From NCBI RefSeq assembly GCF_000203915.1, contig NC_008392.1, positions 1,116,001-1,180,000 of the forward strand: 64,000 bases of DNA. Direction: 5' to 3'. The position numbers and the translations under genes were made by a program. Under the pieces are notes generated by a model. It had not been told where the DNA came from, ran no database searches, and saw nothing but the letters and a program-made list of their open reading frames with translations. The DNA is from Burkholderia ambifaria AMMD. GTDB taxonomy: Bacteria > Pseudomonadota > Gammaproteobacteria > Burkholderiales > Burkholderiaceae. Positions 31,653 through 41,845 of the stretch are shown piece after piece; the stretch's first letter is position 1; each line of letters starts with the position of its first letter.

Positions 31653-34600
31653 GCGTGGCTCCGATCCGATTCGTGAATTTCGGCACTCGCGCATATCTGC
31701 CATGACGCGGCGGCGCGGGTGTCCTCGATCCGGTGATAGACGGCAAACGAAAACGGTCCCCAGGACCGGCGGCTCAGCACGGTCTGCACGCTGTGCGATG
31801 CATGCGGATGCAGCGGCAACGGCGCATGCAGTGCGAGGTCCTTCAACGTGGTATGACTGGCGGCGCCGATTTCCGACGTCGCCGCCAGCGCCATTTCCAC
31901 ATAGGCGGAATAGGGCAGCACGGGCGATCCCTTGACGCGATGACCGCTGAGAAAGGTGGTGGCCGGCGCGTCGAGACGCGACTGCCAGATCCACGTGGCC
32001 GGCGCATGCGCGTGCTGCTCCATGAGACGCCCGAGCAACGGATGCCGCGGCGCACGTGGACTGATCCAGAACGCGCGACGCTCGAACGGGTAGGTCGGCA
32101 GCGCGAGCCGGCGGCGCGGGGCGTCCTGCTCCACGGCATCCCAGTCGATGGACGCGCCGCGTACGTAGAGTTCGGCGAGCGTGCGCAGGATCGTGTCCCA
32201 CGCGGCCGTGTGCGCGCCGATTTCGATCACGATGCCGTGGCTTCCCGCCGCGGCGCCGTCCGGCGCCTGCGGCACGTCCGCAAACGCGGCCGCGGCGCGA
32301 TGCCCGTCGCCCGTGCTGCTGACGGCGCCCGGCGTGATGCCGAAGGACATCCACAGTTGCGCGAGCGCGCGCTGGAATGCCGTGAACCCGGCTGCGGCGG
32401 AATCGACCGCGGGCGCGTCGGACACCGCCGATTGCCGCTGCATCAGCGCGCCGAAAGCGGGGCAGGCCGAACGCAATTGCCGCACCGCGTCGTCGCTGCC
32501 GCCGTGGTCGGCGCAAAAGTGGAATGTCACCGCAGGCGGCGTGTCGGCAGGCTCGCCGGCCGACACGGCATCCAGTTGCGAACGCAACGTATCGAGACTC
32601 GACGCGACGATGGCCGCTCGCCGCGTGAAGTGGGTGCGCCCGGTATTTGCCGTGAACGCGACATCGCGCACACGGATCCCGGGATGGGCGTCGAGATACG
32701 CCGCATAGGACGCCGCCAGTGCCTGCAACGCTTCGGGGGTGCGCGCGGAAAGCGTCACGACGCGCGCCGCGGGCGCCGCCGGGTCGGCTTCGATCTCGCC
32801 GGGCCGTGGCGCTTCGGACAGGATCATGTGGGCGTTGGTGCCGCCGAAACCGAACGAACTCACGCCGGCCATGCGCGGCCCGTGTTCCGAATGCCACGGC
32901 GTGACCTGCTGCGGAATACGGAAGGGCGTGCCGTCGAGCGCGATTTCAGGATTGATCGACCGGAAATGGAGGTTCGGCGGAATGGCGCGATGGTGTAGCG
33001 CAAGGGCGGTCTTGATCAGGCTGGCGATGCCCGCCGCCGATTCCAGATGGCCGATGTTGGTCTTGACCGAGCCGATCCAGCAGTGATCGTCCGGCCGACG
33101 GGATTCGCCCAGGACGGCCGCCAGCGCGTTCAATTCGATCGGATCTCCGAGCGGCGTTCCCGTACCGTGCGCTTCGACGAAGCCGATGTCCTGCGCGCGT
33201 ACGCCGGCATCGTGCAGCGCACCGCGAATGACGGCCTGCTGGGCCGGGCCGTTCGGCGCGGTCAGGCCATTGCTGCGTCCATCCTGGTTCACCGCCGAGC
33301 CGCGGATCACGGCGTACACGGTGTCGCCGTGCTCGAGTGCATCGTCGAGACGCTTGAGCAGCACCATGCCCGCACCTTCGCCGCGCACATAGCCGTTGGC
33401 TGCCGCATCGAACGCCTTGCATCGGCCATCCGGCGAAAGCATGCCGGCTTGCGTGAAGGAGTCGCTCAATTGCGGCGCCAGAATCAGGTTGACCCCGCCG
33501 GCCAGCGCCGCATCGGCCTCGCCGCGCTGCAGCGCGCGGCACGCGTGGTGAACCGCGACGAGCGAGGACGAACACGCGGTATCGACCGCCCAGCTCGGAC
33601 CGCGCAAATCGAGCGTGTAGGAAATGCGGTTGGCGGCGACGCTGAGCGCATTGCCGGTCGCGACATAAGGGCCGACATCCGCGACTTCTTCCTGCGCCAG
33701 ACGGATGTAGTCCGAATTGCTGATGCCCACGATGACCGCGGTGCGTCCGCCGGCGAGACGCCCGGGCGCGATCCCCGCATGCTCGAGCGTCTCCCACGCG
33801 ACCTCGAGCAGCAGGCGCTGTTGCGGATCCATCGCTTCGGCTTCGCGGGCGCTGATGCCGAAGAACGCCGCATCGAACAGATCGACCTGGTCCAGCAGTC
33901 CGGTGGGCGGCAGGTCGCCGGCACGCTTCTTCGACGCGCCGACCGCGTCCCGGCCCTCCAGCAGCAGCTGCCAGAATGCGTCGGGATGACCGGCGCCGGG
34001 GAAACGGCATCCCATGCCGACGATCGCGATATCCGCGCGCGCTGCGGCGGAACCGGGCGCGTGGTCCGGCACGGCATTCCCGGTACCGCTCAAATGGCGC
34101 GCCAGCAGGGAAATACTCGGAAAATCGTAGACGACGGTAGGCGAGACCGGCAGCCCGAGCCAGTCCTGCAACTCGCCCGACAGCATGATGGCGTCCTTCG
34201 AATCGAGCCCGTAGATGCTGAACGGCGCGTCGGGGTCGATCTTGCCGGCATCGATTCCCGACAGACGCGAGACACGCTCGACGCACCATTGCACCAGCGT
34301 TTGCGTGTCGCGTAGCGCGGCCGTGGAGGGTGCGTACGTCGCGGAGAACGAACGCCGCCACTCGCCCGCGATCGCGAGCCCCTGTTCATCGAGGAACGCT
34401 TGCCTGATTCGGCTCCGCTGGATTTTTCCGCTGGACGTGCGCAGGATCGTGGCGGGCTTCAACAGGATCGCCGCATACAGATCGACGTCATGTGCTTCGG
34501 CGAGCTTGCGCCGGATCTCCGCAGCGACGGCTTCCGCGTCCAGCGTGTTGAGCGCTTCCCGGCGCACTTCACATGCGATGACGACCCGCTCCACGTCATC

Positions 34601-36073
34601 GACGTTGATCGAGAAAGCCGCCGACGCGTTGGGCGCCAGCGCGGGGTGGCTGCCCTCGGCCGATTGCTCGAGATCCTGCGGGTAGTGATTGCGCCCGGCG
34701 ACGATGATGAGGTCCTTGAGACGGCCGGTGACGAAGAGGTTCTCGCCATCGACGAAGCCGAGATCGCCCGTGCGCAGGTAATGCGCATCATCGCCATCGA
34801 GCTTCGCGCGAAAGGTGTGCTCCGTTTCGTCGACGCGGTTCCAGTAACCGACGCCGACGCTCGGGCCCGTCACCCAGATCTCGCCGATCCGGTCGGGCGG
34901 GCAGCGCTCACCGGTATCCGGATTCACGATCTGCAGGCGGTGCTCCGCCCAGGCCCGGCCGCACGACACCAGCGCGTGGCGCTTGCCGCCGTCGCTTCTC
35001 GTCGCCACGCCTCGTGCGAGGCCGTCGGCGTCGTAGTCCGCCACGAGCGGCAGCGAGCGGGCCGGCTGACCGGAGATGAACAAGGTCGCCTCGGCCATGC
35101 CGTAGACCGGGCGCATGGTGTGCGCGTGGAAGCCACATGCGGCGAAGGCGCGCGAAAAACGCGCCACCGACTCCGCGCGCACCGGTTCCGCGCCGTTGAA
35201 TGCAACGCGCCAACTGCTCAGATCCAGCAGCGCGCGGGCTTCATCGGATATTTTGCGCGCGCACAGGTCGTACGCGAAATCCGGCGCGGCGCAATGCGTG
35301 CCGCGATACTTCGTGATTGCCTGCAGCCAGCGGATGGGTTTCTGCACGAACGCCGCGGGCGCCATCAGCACTGCCGGCACACCGAGATAGATCGGCAGCA
35401 GCACCTTCCCGAAGAAACCCATGTCGTGAAACACCGGGAGCCAACTGACGAACACCGTCGACGCATCGGCATCGCTCGCCTCGGCGATGACCGCCATATT
35501 GCTCAGGATGTTCGCGTGGCTGATCATCACGCCTTTTGGCGTACCGGTGGAGCCTGACGTGTATTGCAGAAGCGCCAGCGTCTGCGGCGTGATGTCCGGT
35601 GCGCGCCATTGTTCGGCCGGTGCGTCGAAGCCCTGGTCCGTCGCAAGGATCTTCAGTTCCAGCGTGTCGGAATAGCCATCCGCGCGATGCGCGATGCCGT
35701 CGAGCGTGGCTGCGTCGGTCAGCGCGACGACCGGGCTGGCGTCGGCGACGATGGCCTTGAGACGATCGGCGGGACGATGCCTGCGCGGAGGATAGGCCGG
35801 CACGCCGATCAGGCCGGCGTACAGGCATCCCACCCATGCGCAGATGAATTCAAGGCCGGGCGGATAGACCAGCAGGACGCGATCGCCCGGTTGCGCCATG
35901 CCCTGCAGCCTGGCGGCGATGCCGCGCGCGCGTTTGTCCAGATCGCCGAACGTGAGTCGAGCCCGCTCCGATTCGCCGTTCTCGAGAAAAATGAATGCCC
36001 TCTTCTCCGGTTCGACCTTGCCGCGAAATATGAAAATTTCTGTAACAGTCCTGAATTTTGTATCGGGAAGCAT
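31649..36073 (-). CDS. Loading and first PKS protein: FAAL-ACP-KS-degenerate AT-first half of DH
   Basis: 1474 residues. Fatty-acyl-AMP ligase (1-575; [11 protein letters not shown] at 171-181, YGMAEAT, RTGDLGF), ACP (Ser625 in GLDSKDA), KS (680-1085; Cys834, EAHGTGT, KTNIGH), a shrunken AT remnant (1105-1335) with neither GQG nor GHSxG, then the N-terminal hotdog of a DH (1344-1474) with an intact HxxxGxxxxP (His1378). It ends there, and the second hotdog is in the next gene. Role: activates a free fatty acid, loads it on the ACP and runs the first chain extension; malonyl must come from another AT. Start: ATG at 36073 follows AAGG and is nine codons before the FAAL core; the frame is open to a GTG at 36211 but those 46 codons are AT-richer, match nothing and probably form the leader. 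Confidence 0.92.
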   Translation of the reverse strand: MLPDTKFRTVTEIFIFRGKVEPEKRAFIFLENGESERARLTFGDLDKRARGIAARLQGMAQPGDRVLLVYPPGLEFICAWVGCLYAGLIGVPAYPPRRHRPADRLKAIVADASPVVALTDAATLDGIAHRADGYSDTLELKILATDQGFDAPAEQWRAPDITPQTLALLQYTSGSTGTPKGVMISHANILSNMAVIAEASDADASTVFVSWLPVFHDMGFFGKVLLPIYLGVPAVLMAPAAFVQKPIRWLQAITKYRGTHCAAPDFAYDLCARKISDEARALLDLSSWRVAFNGAEPVRAESVARFSRAFAACGFHAHTMRPVYGMAEATLFISGQPARSLPLVADYDADGLARGVATRSDGGKRHALVSCGRAWAEHRLQIVNPDTGERCPPDRIGEIWVTGPSVGVGYWNRVDETEHTFRAKLDGDDAHYLRTGDLGFVDGENLFVTGRLKDLIIVAGRNHYPQDLEQSAEGSHPALAPNASAAFSINVDDVERVVIACEVRREALNTLDAEAVAAEIRRKLAEAHDVDLYAAILLKPATILRTSSGKIQRSRIRQAFLDEQGLAIAGEWRRSFSATYAPSTAALRDTQTLVQWCVERVSRLSGIDAGKIDPDAPFSIYGLDSKDAIMLSGELQDWLGLPVSPTVVYDFPSISLLARHLSGTGNAVPDHAPGSAAARADIAIVGMGCRFPGAGHPDAFWQLLLEGRDAVGASKKRAGDLPPTGLLDQVDLFDAAFFGISAREAEAMDPQQRLLLEVAWETLEHAGIAPGRLAGGRTAVIVGISNSDYIRLAQEEVADVGPYVATGNALSVAANRISYTLDLRGPSWAVDTACSSSLVAVHHACRALQRGEADAALAGGVNLILAPQLSDSFTQAGMLSPDGRCKAFDAAANGYVRGEGAGMVLLKRLDDALEHGDTVYAVIRGSAVNQDGRSNGLTAPNGPAQQAVIRGALHDAGVRAQDIGFVEAHGTGTPLGDPIELNALAAVLGESRRPDDHCWIGSVKTNIGHLESAAGIASLIKTALALHHRAIPPNLHFRSINPEIALDGTPFRIPQQVTPWHSEHGPRMAGVSSFGFGGTNAHMILSEAPRPGEIEADPAAPAARVVTLSARTPEALQALAASYAAYLDAHPGIRVRDVAFTANTGRTHFTRRAAIVASSLDTLRSQLDAVSAGEPADTPPAVTFHFCADHGGSDDAVRQLRSACPAFGALMQRQSAVSDAPAVDSAAAGFTAFQRALAQLWMSFGITPGAVSSTGDGHRAAAAFADVPQAPDGAAAGSHGIVIEIGAHTAAWDTILRTLAELYVRGASIDWDAVEQDAPRRRLALPTYPFERRAFWISPRAPRHPLLGRLMEQHAHAPATWIWQSRLDAPATTFLSGHRVKGSPVLPYSAYVEMALAATSEIGAASHTTLKDLALHAPLPLHPHASHSVQTVLSRRSWGPFSFAVYHRIEDTRAAASWQICASAEIHESDRSHA

Positions 36074-36263
36074 CTCGACCTTCGTTGTCTGCTGAACGTT
36101 GAATTCCTCAGGACCCGTTGCGACGATCCCGCCAAGCTTGCTTCTTGAATTGGATGGCATGAAATTAGAGCACCGCTCCAACCCGACGTCTGCCCCGTAA
36201 TCCATGGACACGGCGTTTCGCGCACTGGATCAATATGGGTTTTAATTTGCGCGCGCGGCCCTG
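36074..36263 (-). promoter_or_regulatory. Leader between hydroxylase gene and loading PKS gene
   Basis: A 190-base gap in an otherwise tightly packed gene series, with lower GC than its surroundings (for example the run of A/T around 36225-36250). It could hold an internal promoter for the PKS-NRPS genes. No clear -35/-10 pair, operator or terminator can be named from the sequence alone. Confidence 0.3.
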
Positions 36264-37262
36264 CTAACGACCGGCCATTCCTTCGATGTCGGGGGAGTAC
36301 GGGTCCAGCAGGGACACGACGACCTTGCGCTCGCCTTCGAACGGGTTGCGGCCATGCGCGAAGCGCATGTTGTCGACCAGCAGCACGTCGCCTCGTTGCC
36401 ATGGAAACGTGATCGCGCATTCGCGGAACGCGTTGCGGATCTGCTCGATGTCGGCGAGATCGAACGGACTCCCGTCGCCATGGCACGCGTTGCGCGGAAT
36501 TCGGTCAGTGCCGAACAGGCTGACGATCGAACTGGCGAGCGATGCTTCCAGGTTCGAGATATGGAACAGATGTGCCTGATTGAAGAACACCCTGTCGCGG
36601 GTGACCGGATGGTAGGCCACGCCCTGATTGATCTGTACGGTGCGTAACGTGTCGTCGTCGAGCCATTCGAGTTCGATGTCGTTGTCCGCGCAGAAGGTCG
36701 CAACCTCGCTGCGGTCGCCGGTCTGAAAGACGGTTTCCCACGGAATGTCGACATGCCGCCGGTAGTGCCTGACGTAGCGCACCCGTTTCGCCTCGAAGCG
36801 CTCCATGATGCGCGGCCCGATCCTGCGGCTCACCTCCCGCATGTCGGCAATCGGCGTTTCGCCGCCGGTCGTGGCCGGCGTCAGGCAACAGAATGCAATT
36901 CTCAGCGGCCAGGTGCGTTGATACGCGTTTTCGCAATGAAGTGCGATCGTCTCGCTCGGCGGATACTCGGTTGCGGTGAAGATGCCGTTGCCGATCGAGG
37001 TGCGCGGCGTGGAACGATAGACGTAGTCGGACTTATGGGCCGAAATCGCGTCGGCAAACGCTTCGAAGCCGCCCACGGATGACACGTCGAAGCCACGAAA
37101 CAGCAGCGCACCATGTTCCAGAAGCCGGGATTCGAGTTCCCCCCGGTTGTCGTTCACCGCCAGCACGAGATCGTGCCCGTTCGCGCGTGCGTTCGACGCA
37201 GGCTCCAGCAGCCACGGAGAGCTCCCCTCGGCAAGCAGCTTGCGTTCCGTCATGCCCAGCAT
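36264..37262 (-). CDS. SyrP/TauD-like Fe(II)/2-oxoglutarate hydroxylase
   Basis: 332 residues, TauD/CAS fold. Iron ligands appear as His109-Cys-Glu111 and His303 (NMRFAHGR), with Arg312 to bind 2-oxoglutarate. The HxE form is that of clavaminate-synthase relatives such as SyrP, which hydroxylates Asp on a carrier protein in syringomycin synthesis. In the occidiofungin cluster a TauD-type gene sits at this position beside the diaminobutyrate aminotransferase. Likely role: beta-hydroxylation of a peptide residue (for example Asn) during assembly, or hydroxylation of the lipid chain; the sequence does not decide which. It lies 78 bases after the aminotransferase gene, so one transcript is likely. 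Start: ATG at 37262, nine bases after AAGGA; a TTG two codons upstream is possible. Confidence 0.85.
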   Translation of the reverse strand: MLGMTERKLLAEGSSPWLLEPASNARANGHDLVLAVNDNRGELESRLLEHGALLFRGFDVSSVGGFEAFADAISAHKSDYVYRSTPRTSIGNGIFTATEYPPSETIALHCENAYQRTWPLRIAFCCLTPATTGGETPIADMREVSRRIGPRIMERFEAKRVRYVRHYRRHVDIPWETVFQTGDRSEVATFCADNDIELEWLDDDTLRTVQINQGVAYHPVTRDRVFFNQAHLFHISNLEASLASSIVSLFGTDRIPRNACHGDGSPFDLADIEQIRNAFRECAITFPWQRGDVLLVDNMRFAHGRNPFEGERKVVVSLLDPYSPDIEGMAGR

Positions 37263-37340
37263 CGTCAATGGTCCTTTTCTGAACGAGGATCGCGGCGCAA
37301 CCCGGACCGGTCGGCCTGCAGGGGTCGCGCCGCGGTGCGG

Positions 37341-38651
37341 CTAGGCACGGCAGGCTGTTTCCACGGCATGCTCGAAGCGATTGAGAATTTCGTGGATATC
37401 CGCTTCCGATACGACCAGCGGCGGCAGGAACCTGAGCACCGCGCCGTTGCGGCCGCCGGTTTCGATCACGAGTCCGTTTCGCAGGCAGTTCGCCTTGATG
37501 GCTTTCGCCCGTGCTGCATCGGTCGGGCCGGTTTGGCCGTTCGTGCCGGGTATGACGACTTCAGCGCCGATCATCAGGCCGCGGCCGCGTATCTGGCCGA
37601 GACACGGGAAGCGTTCGGCCAACCCTTCGAGGCCGGCAACCAGCAGTTTGCCCACTCTGTCCGCGTGCGCCGACAGGCCGTCCCGTTCGACGATGTGCAT
37701 GGTCGACAAGCCGGCCACCATCGCAATCTGGTTGCCTCTAAAGGTGCCGGCGTGCGCGCCGGGCGGCCAGGTGTCCAGGCGCTCGTCATAGACCACCACC
37801 GATAACGGATAGCCGCCGCCGAATGCTTTCGACAACACCAGTACGTCCGGCCGGATGCCGGAATGTTCGATGGCGAACAGGGCGCCGGTTCGACCGAGCC
37901 CGGTCTGCACTTCGTCGACGATCAACGGAATTTCATGCCGAAGCGTCAGTTCGCGCAATTCGATCAACCAGGCGTCGGAAGCGGGGATGCAGCCCCCTTC
38001 GCCTTGCACGACTTCGACGATGATTGCCGCCGGTTTGGTTATCCCGCTCTCGGGATCGGACAGGACGGTCCGAATGTAGTTGATGCTGAGTTGATCGGTC
38101 GCCGAGCCATCGGTGCCGAACGGGCAGCGAAACACATAGGGATACGGCAGGAAATGAACGTCGCGTCCATTGCCGCCGGCCGATTTGGGCGTGAGATTTC
38201 CCGATGCGGCGAGTGCGCCGGCCGTCATGCCGTGGTAGGCGCCGTGGAACGCCATGATCGTCGAGCGGCCCGTATAGTGCTTGGTCAGCTTGACAGCCGC
38301 TTCGACGCCATCCGCGCCGCTGGGGCTGCAAAACTGGATCTTGCCGGATTCGGCGATCTTCCCGGGCAGGAGCGAGAAAAGCTTCTCGACGAACGCGTGC
38401 TTCGCCGGCGTTGCCAGGTCGAGTGCCTGCTGCATTTGATCGGACGACAGAAACCGCATGACGGCCTCATTGACTTCCGGGTGATTGTGTCCGAGCGCGA
38501 GCGTACCTGCATTCGACAGACAGTCGATGTATTCCTGCCCGTCGGAGTCGCGTACGCGTATGCCTTTGGCATGGGTAAACAGCCGTGGGAAAGATGTCGC
38601 GTAGGTCCGTGCCTTCGATTCGACATGCTTCAGATACTCGAGTTTTTCCAT
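37341..38651 (-). CDS. L-2,4-diaminobutyrate:2-oxoglutarate aminotransferase
   Basis: Class III PLP aminotransferase of 436 residues. Recognisable motifs are the SPSGADGVEAAVKL phosphate-side segment, VVQGEGGCIPAS, IVDEVQTGLGRTG and the Schiff-base Lys in VLSKAFGGGYP. This is the EctB/PvdH-like group that converts aspartate semialdehyde and glutamate to 2,4-diaminobutyrate and 2-oxoglutarate. It supplies the Dab that the first A domain of the 3036-residue NRPS selects. Start: ATG at 38651 (MEKLEYLKHV) fits the family length but has no clear ribosome site; an ATG at 38711, which overlaps the stop of a 12-codon upstream frame, would add 20 residues. Likely co-transcribed with the hydroxylase gene downstream of it. 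Confidence 0.88.
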   Translation of the reverse strand: MEKLEYLKHVESKARTYATSFPRLFTHAKGIRVRDSDGQEYIDCLSNAGTLALGHNHPEVNEAVMRFLSSDQMQQALDLATPAKHAFVEKLFSLLPGKIAESGKIQFCSPSGADGVEAAVKLTKHYTGRSTIMAFHGAYHGMTAGALAASGNLTPKSAGGNGRDVHFLPYPYVFRCPFGTDGSATDQLSINYIRTVLSDPESGITKPAAIIVEVVQGEGGCIPASDAWLIELRELTLRHEIPLIVDEVQTGLGRTGALFAIEHSGIRPDVLVLSKAFGGGYPLSVVVYDERLDTWPPGAHAGTFRGNQIAMVAGLSTMHIVERDGLSAHADRVGKLLVAGLEGLAERFPCLGQIRGRGLMIGAEVVIPGTNGQTGPTDAARAKAIKANCLRNGLVIETGGRNGAVLRFLPPLVVSEADIHEILNRFEHAVETACRA

Positions 38652-38711
38652 GCGCGGAGAGCCGGCTTGCGAGGCGGATTGATGGACACTGGCGCACGGG
38701 AATCGCTTCAT

Positions 38712-38844
38712 CCCGGCCAATGGCGTGATTGGAGCATGTCCTCCATGTCACGTCTGTCACGTAAAAATGGGACACAGGCAATGCAACGTCACTACGTCAT
38801 GAAATCGCCTCTCAACCATCGACGCGTGGTTTTTGGACGCGCCG
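38712..38844 (-). promoter_or_regulatory. Probable promoter/operator region with tandem ACGT-core repeats
   Basis: The 133 bases before the aminotransferase frame. At 38746-38763 two 9-mers stand head to tail (TGTCACGTC, TGTCACGTA), and at 38786-38801 two 8-mers (ACGTCACT, ACGTCATG). Both pairs have an ACGT/TCAC core and sit about two to four helical turns apart. A ribosome-site-like GGAGG at 38741-38737 lies in a small imperfect hairpin (GGAG..CTCC). Such repeats suggest a regulator site for the aminotransferase-hydroxylase-PKS transcript. LuxR-type regulators control occidiofungin clusters, but none is encoded in this window. Confidence 0.35.
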
Positions 38845-39795
38845 TCAAGCCGGCACGGTCGAGCGGAAATAGTCGATGGTCCGCCGCAGCCCCGCTTCGA
38901 GCCCGACCGTCGGCGCCCAGTCGAGGTGGGCGCGTGCGAGGCCGATATCGGGGCAGCGTTGTGTCGGATCATCCTTCGGCAGCGGACGGAATACGAGCCG
39001 CGACTTCGAGCCGGTCAGGCGCAAAATGATCTGCGCGAGTTCGCTGATCGCGATCTCGTGCGGATTGCCGAGATTGATCGGGCCGGTGAGGTCAGCGGGC
39101 GAGGCCATCATCCGGATCAAACCGTCGACCATGTCGTCGACATAGCAGAACGCCCGGGTCTGGCTGCCGTCGCCATACAGCGTGATGTTCTCGCCGCGCA
39201 GCGCCTGCACGATGAAGTTGGACACCACGCGGCCGTCATTGGGATGCATGCGCGGCCCGTACGTGTTGAAGATGCGGACCACCTTGATTCGCACGTTTTG
39301 CTGGCGGTGATAGTCGAAGAACAGCGTCTCCGCGCAACGTTTTCCTTCGTCGTAGCAGGCGCGCGGCCCAAGGGGGTTGACGTTGCCGCGGTAACTCTCC
39401 GGTTGCGGATGTACGTCGGGATCGCCGTACACTTCGCTCGTCGAGGTTTGCAGCACGCGTGCATGCGTGCGCTTGGCGAGCCCCAGCATGTTGATCGCGC
39501 CCATCACACTGGTCTTGGTGGTCTGCACGGGATCGAATTGATAATGGATCGGCGAAGCCGGACAGGCGAGGTTGTAGATCTCGTCCACCTCCACGTACAA
39601 CGGAAAGGTCACGTCGTGGCGTAGCGCCTCGAAGCTCGGGTTGCCGAGCAGTGCGGCCACGTTCTGCTTCGTGCCGGTGAAATAGTTGTCGACGCACAAT
39701 ACGTCGTGACCGAGTTCGACCAGCCGCTCGCAAAGATGCGAACCGAGGAAACCCGCGCCACCTGTCACGAGGATTCGTTTTCGATTACGTTGCAC
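38845..39795 (-). CDS. UDP-xylose synthase (UDP-glucuronate decarboxylase)
   Basis: 316-residue short-chain (extended SDR) sugar-nucleotide enzyme. NAD site [10 protein letters not shown] at 11-20; substrate and catalytic segments STSEVYGDP and CYDEGKR (Tyr and Lys of YxxxK); [24 protein letters not shown]. These are typical of the soluble UXS family, which turns UDP-glucuronate into UDP-xylose and CO2. Xylose is the sugar on occidiofungin/burkholdine lipids, and an epimerase/dehydratase gene lies at this place in that cluster, so UDP-xylose for the lipopeptide is the likely job. The matching glycosyltransferase is not in the window. It might instead feed the adjacent polysaccharide locus. 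Start: GTG at 39795, seven bases after GGAG; the frame remains open to 39873 without a better start. Confidence 0.9.
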   Translation of the reverse strand: MQRNRKRILVTGGAGFLGSHLCERLVELGHDVLCVDNYFTGTKQNVAALLGNPSFEALRHDVTFPLYVEVDEIYNLACPASPIHYQFDPVQTTKTSVMGAINMLGLAKRTHARVLQTSTSEVYGDPDVHPQPESYRGNVNPLGPRACYDEGKRCAETLFFDYHRQQNVRIKVVRIFNTYGPRMHPNDGRVVSNFIVQALRGENITLYGDGSQTRAFCYVDDMVDGLIRMMASPADLTGPINLGNPHEIAISELAQIILRLTGSKSRLVFRPLPKDDPTQRCPDIGLARAHLDWAPTVGLEAGLRRTIDYFRSTVPA

Positions 39796-39950
39796 AATTG
39801 CACTCCAAGTATCGCGCGCAAGGAAGCGACGCGTGGCCTCCACGCATGCTTGACCGGCCCGCGGCGCCGGCATGGAAGCCGATAACGCGCGAGCCTCTTC
39901 ATTCGACGATCACGGCACCGGCCGGCACGCCGGTCACGAGGATCGGCCCG

Positions 39951-40796
39951 TCATGCTTGCAGTGCGCTCCACGCAACGTGTTCCGTGCGCCGCAGGCGTG
40001 CCGCGATGATGCCGGCCATCGTCCGCATTTCGCTTCTCATAAAGAAATGATCGCCTTCGATCACATGAAAATCGAAGTGCCCGGTCGTCTCCGCGCCCCA
40101 GCCTGCAACGGCATCAACGGGGGCGTGTTCATCCGCGCGGCCCGCGAACGCGGTGATGTCCACCGCGAGCCTGCGCCCGGGCACGGGCCGGTAGTTTTCG
40201 ATCAGCGTGAAATCCGCACGCAGCGCCGGCATCAGCAGCGCCATCAGTTCGCTGTTGTCCAGCACCGGCTTCGGTGTGCCGCCCATCTCGTGCAGTGCAT
40301 CGACGAAGGCGCGGTCGTCCAGCGCCTGCATCTGTCGAACCGGTCGCTCCCTGCCCGGTGCGGCGCGCCCGCTCACGAACAGATGCCGCAGATTCGGTCG
40401 CGCCCGGGCGGGAAGCCGCAGCGCCAGTTCGACGGCGATAGCCGCGCCCATGCTGTGTCCGAGCAGTGCGAAGGGACGATCGAAGCAGTTGTCCAGGTCG
40501 CACAGCAACGCGTCGATCAGCGTCGACATGTCTCGCGCGGCAGGCTCGGACAGGCGGCTGCCCCGGCCTGCAAGTTCATGACGGCACACTTCGATGCCGG
40601 GCAACAACGCTTGCAGCGCACGATAAACGGCGGCCGAGCCGCCCGCATAGGGAAAACAGATCAGGCGCATGCGAGCAGGGACTCGAGCGGCTCGCTTGCT
40701 GCCCGCGCGCGGGAGATCGCGCTGCGGGAATTCACGTGTTCGGCGTTTTTCACCATTCAAGTTCCAGTCATTGTTGCCATGACGATGCGTCGGCAT
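39951..40796 (-). CDS. Type II (editing) thioesterase
   Basis: Alpha/beta hydrolase of the external thioesterase family. Visible: FPYAGGSAA near the start of the fold, nucleophile Ser in LLGHSMGAA, and the late His in EGDHFFM. Such enzymes remove wrong acyl groups from carrier proteins of PKS and NRPS lines. It is the most upstream gene of the leftward cluster, 155 bases before the UDP-xylose synthase gene. The frame allows 281 residues, but the first 42 match nothing in the family; the internal ATG at 40670 (MRLICFPYAGG) gives the usual 239 residues, though it lacks a clear ribosome site. The true start is therefore open. Confidence 0.85.
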   Translation of the reverse strand: MPTHRHGNNDWNLNGEKRRTREFPQRDLPRAGSKRAARVPARMRLICFPYAGGSAAVYRALQALLPGIEVCRHELAGRGSRLSEPAARDMSTLIDALLCDLDNCFDRPFALLGHSMGAAIAVELALRLPARARPNLRHLFVSGRAAPGRERPVRQMQALDDRAFVDALHEMGGTPKPVLDNSELMALLMPALRADFTLIENYRPVPGRRLAVDITAFAGRADEHAPVDAVAGWGAETTGHFDFHVIEGDHFFMRSEMRTMAGIIAARLRRTEHVAWSALQA

Positions 40797-41845
40797 TCTT
40801 CACGTGGAGAGAAACGGGCGCGACAGCCAGGCGCGCGCAGGTTCATGCTCCGATGGCCGGTTCGTCAACGCTACAAGGGCGGTGCGTCGAGCACGACGCA
40901 ACGCATGGAAGCATCGACTTGCGTCATGAAAATTCACGGTGCGCGCCGCTCGGATCCGGAATACGCCCGATCCGCTCTGGCATGAGTTAAACATGCGGCC
41001 GCGTGAATGTATGTCGTAGGAAAAGGGGACGCGCGGAGTCGAAAATGTCTGCCCCTGACGTCATACGCACATCACATGCTCGGCTTGGCGATCCATCCGT
41101 ATCGCCTGAGCAGGCTGTCGGTCAGACCATGGCAGTCGCCTTCGACGCAAATCTCGGTCCAAAGTCGAGATCGCGTCAGCGGTACACGGAAACCTGAGCG
41201 GCCCCTCGCGTTGATGCGAGGACGGTAATGACGAACGGGCGCACCTTGCGCAGCGCGCGCCGTGCCGACTCGGGCGGGGAAACACGTAGGGAAACACCCG
41301 CTCTTGTTTCAGCGCGGATACATCGGAGTCGGTCCCGGTGCGTTGCGCGGCCGTGCGTATCGCAGTCCGCATGTCGGGTGGCATCCGACGCGTGCATGTG
41401 CAACGGTTGTGGATGAGAGTCGGTTGTCGGCTCTGCCGTCCGTTGCACGGCCTGTTCGCCGCGCGGAGCCGCGCGCGCAAACGGCCCCCTCCGGTCCGGG
41501 AAATCAGTGCGAACCTGACGCGGCGCGTAGCAAATTTGAAACGAAATCGCGTTTTTGCGTCGCGATTCTCGTGCGCGCCGCCCGGTGTCCCTCAAAGGGG
41601 CTGGATTTCCGATGGGTGGCACGCTTCTCGCTGGCGCTCGGAGGTAAGGCCAACGCCGACGCATATCAGCGCTGTGCCTGCATGGCAGCGGTTCGCCCTC
41701 TGAAGGGTGGGCGCTCACGCGTTCGCACTGCATTGCGCGGAACGCTGCGGCTCTTGCGATCGTATGAACGGCCGGTGCCCCCATACACGCAACCTCGGCA
41801 GCGGTGCCCGTGCATTGCTGCCTCGATACGAAGAGGTATGACGCG
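40797..41845. other. About 1 kb divergent spacer between the two clusters
   Basis: The lipopeptide cluster runs left from here and the polysaccharide locus runs right, so this stretch should carry promoters for both. Small open frames in it have no recognisable domain, no convincing ribosome site and no coding-like pattern. A palindromic TGACGTCA at about 41055-41062 shares the ACGTCA core of the repeats upstream of the aminotransferase gene. AT-richer patches occur around 41010-41050 and 41515-41560. I cannot place a promoter with confidence. Confidence 0.4.

Noticed and set aside
31640..31660. A frameshift error that would have split one PKS gene in two
   Set aside because: The junction is a clean ATGA stop-start overlap, and the second protein starts exactly at the first residue of a known domain; a true gene boundary is more likely, though only resequencing can exclude an error.
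31653..32897. A 415-codon N-terminal extension of the monooxygenase-KR protein
   Set aside because: It overlaps the KS-AT-DH coding region in another frame, is Arg/Ala-rich without motifs, and the ATG at 31652 begins a perfect luciferase-like monooxygenase.
38712..38762. A regulatory 12-codon leader peptide before the aminotransferase gene
   Set aside because: The small frame does end in a stop that overlaps an ATG, but its own ribosome site is only two bases from the inner ATG and the peptide has no run of a regulatory amino acid; kept only as a note under the start choice.
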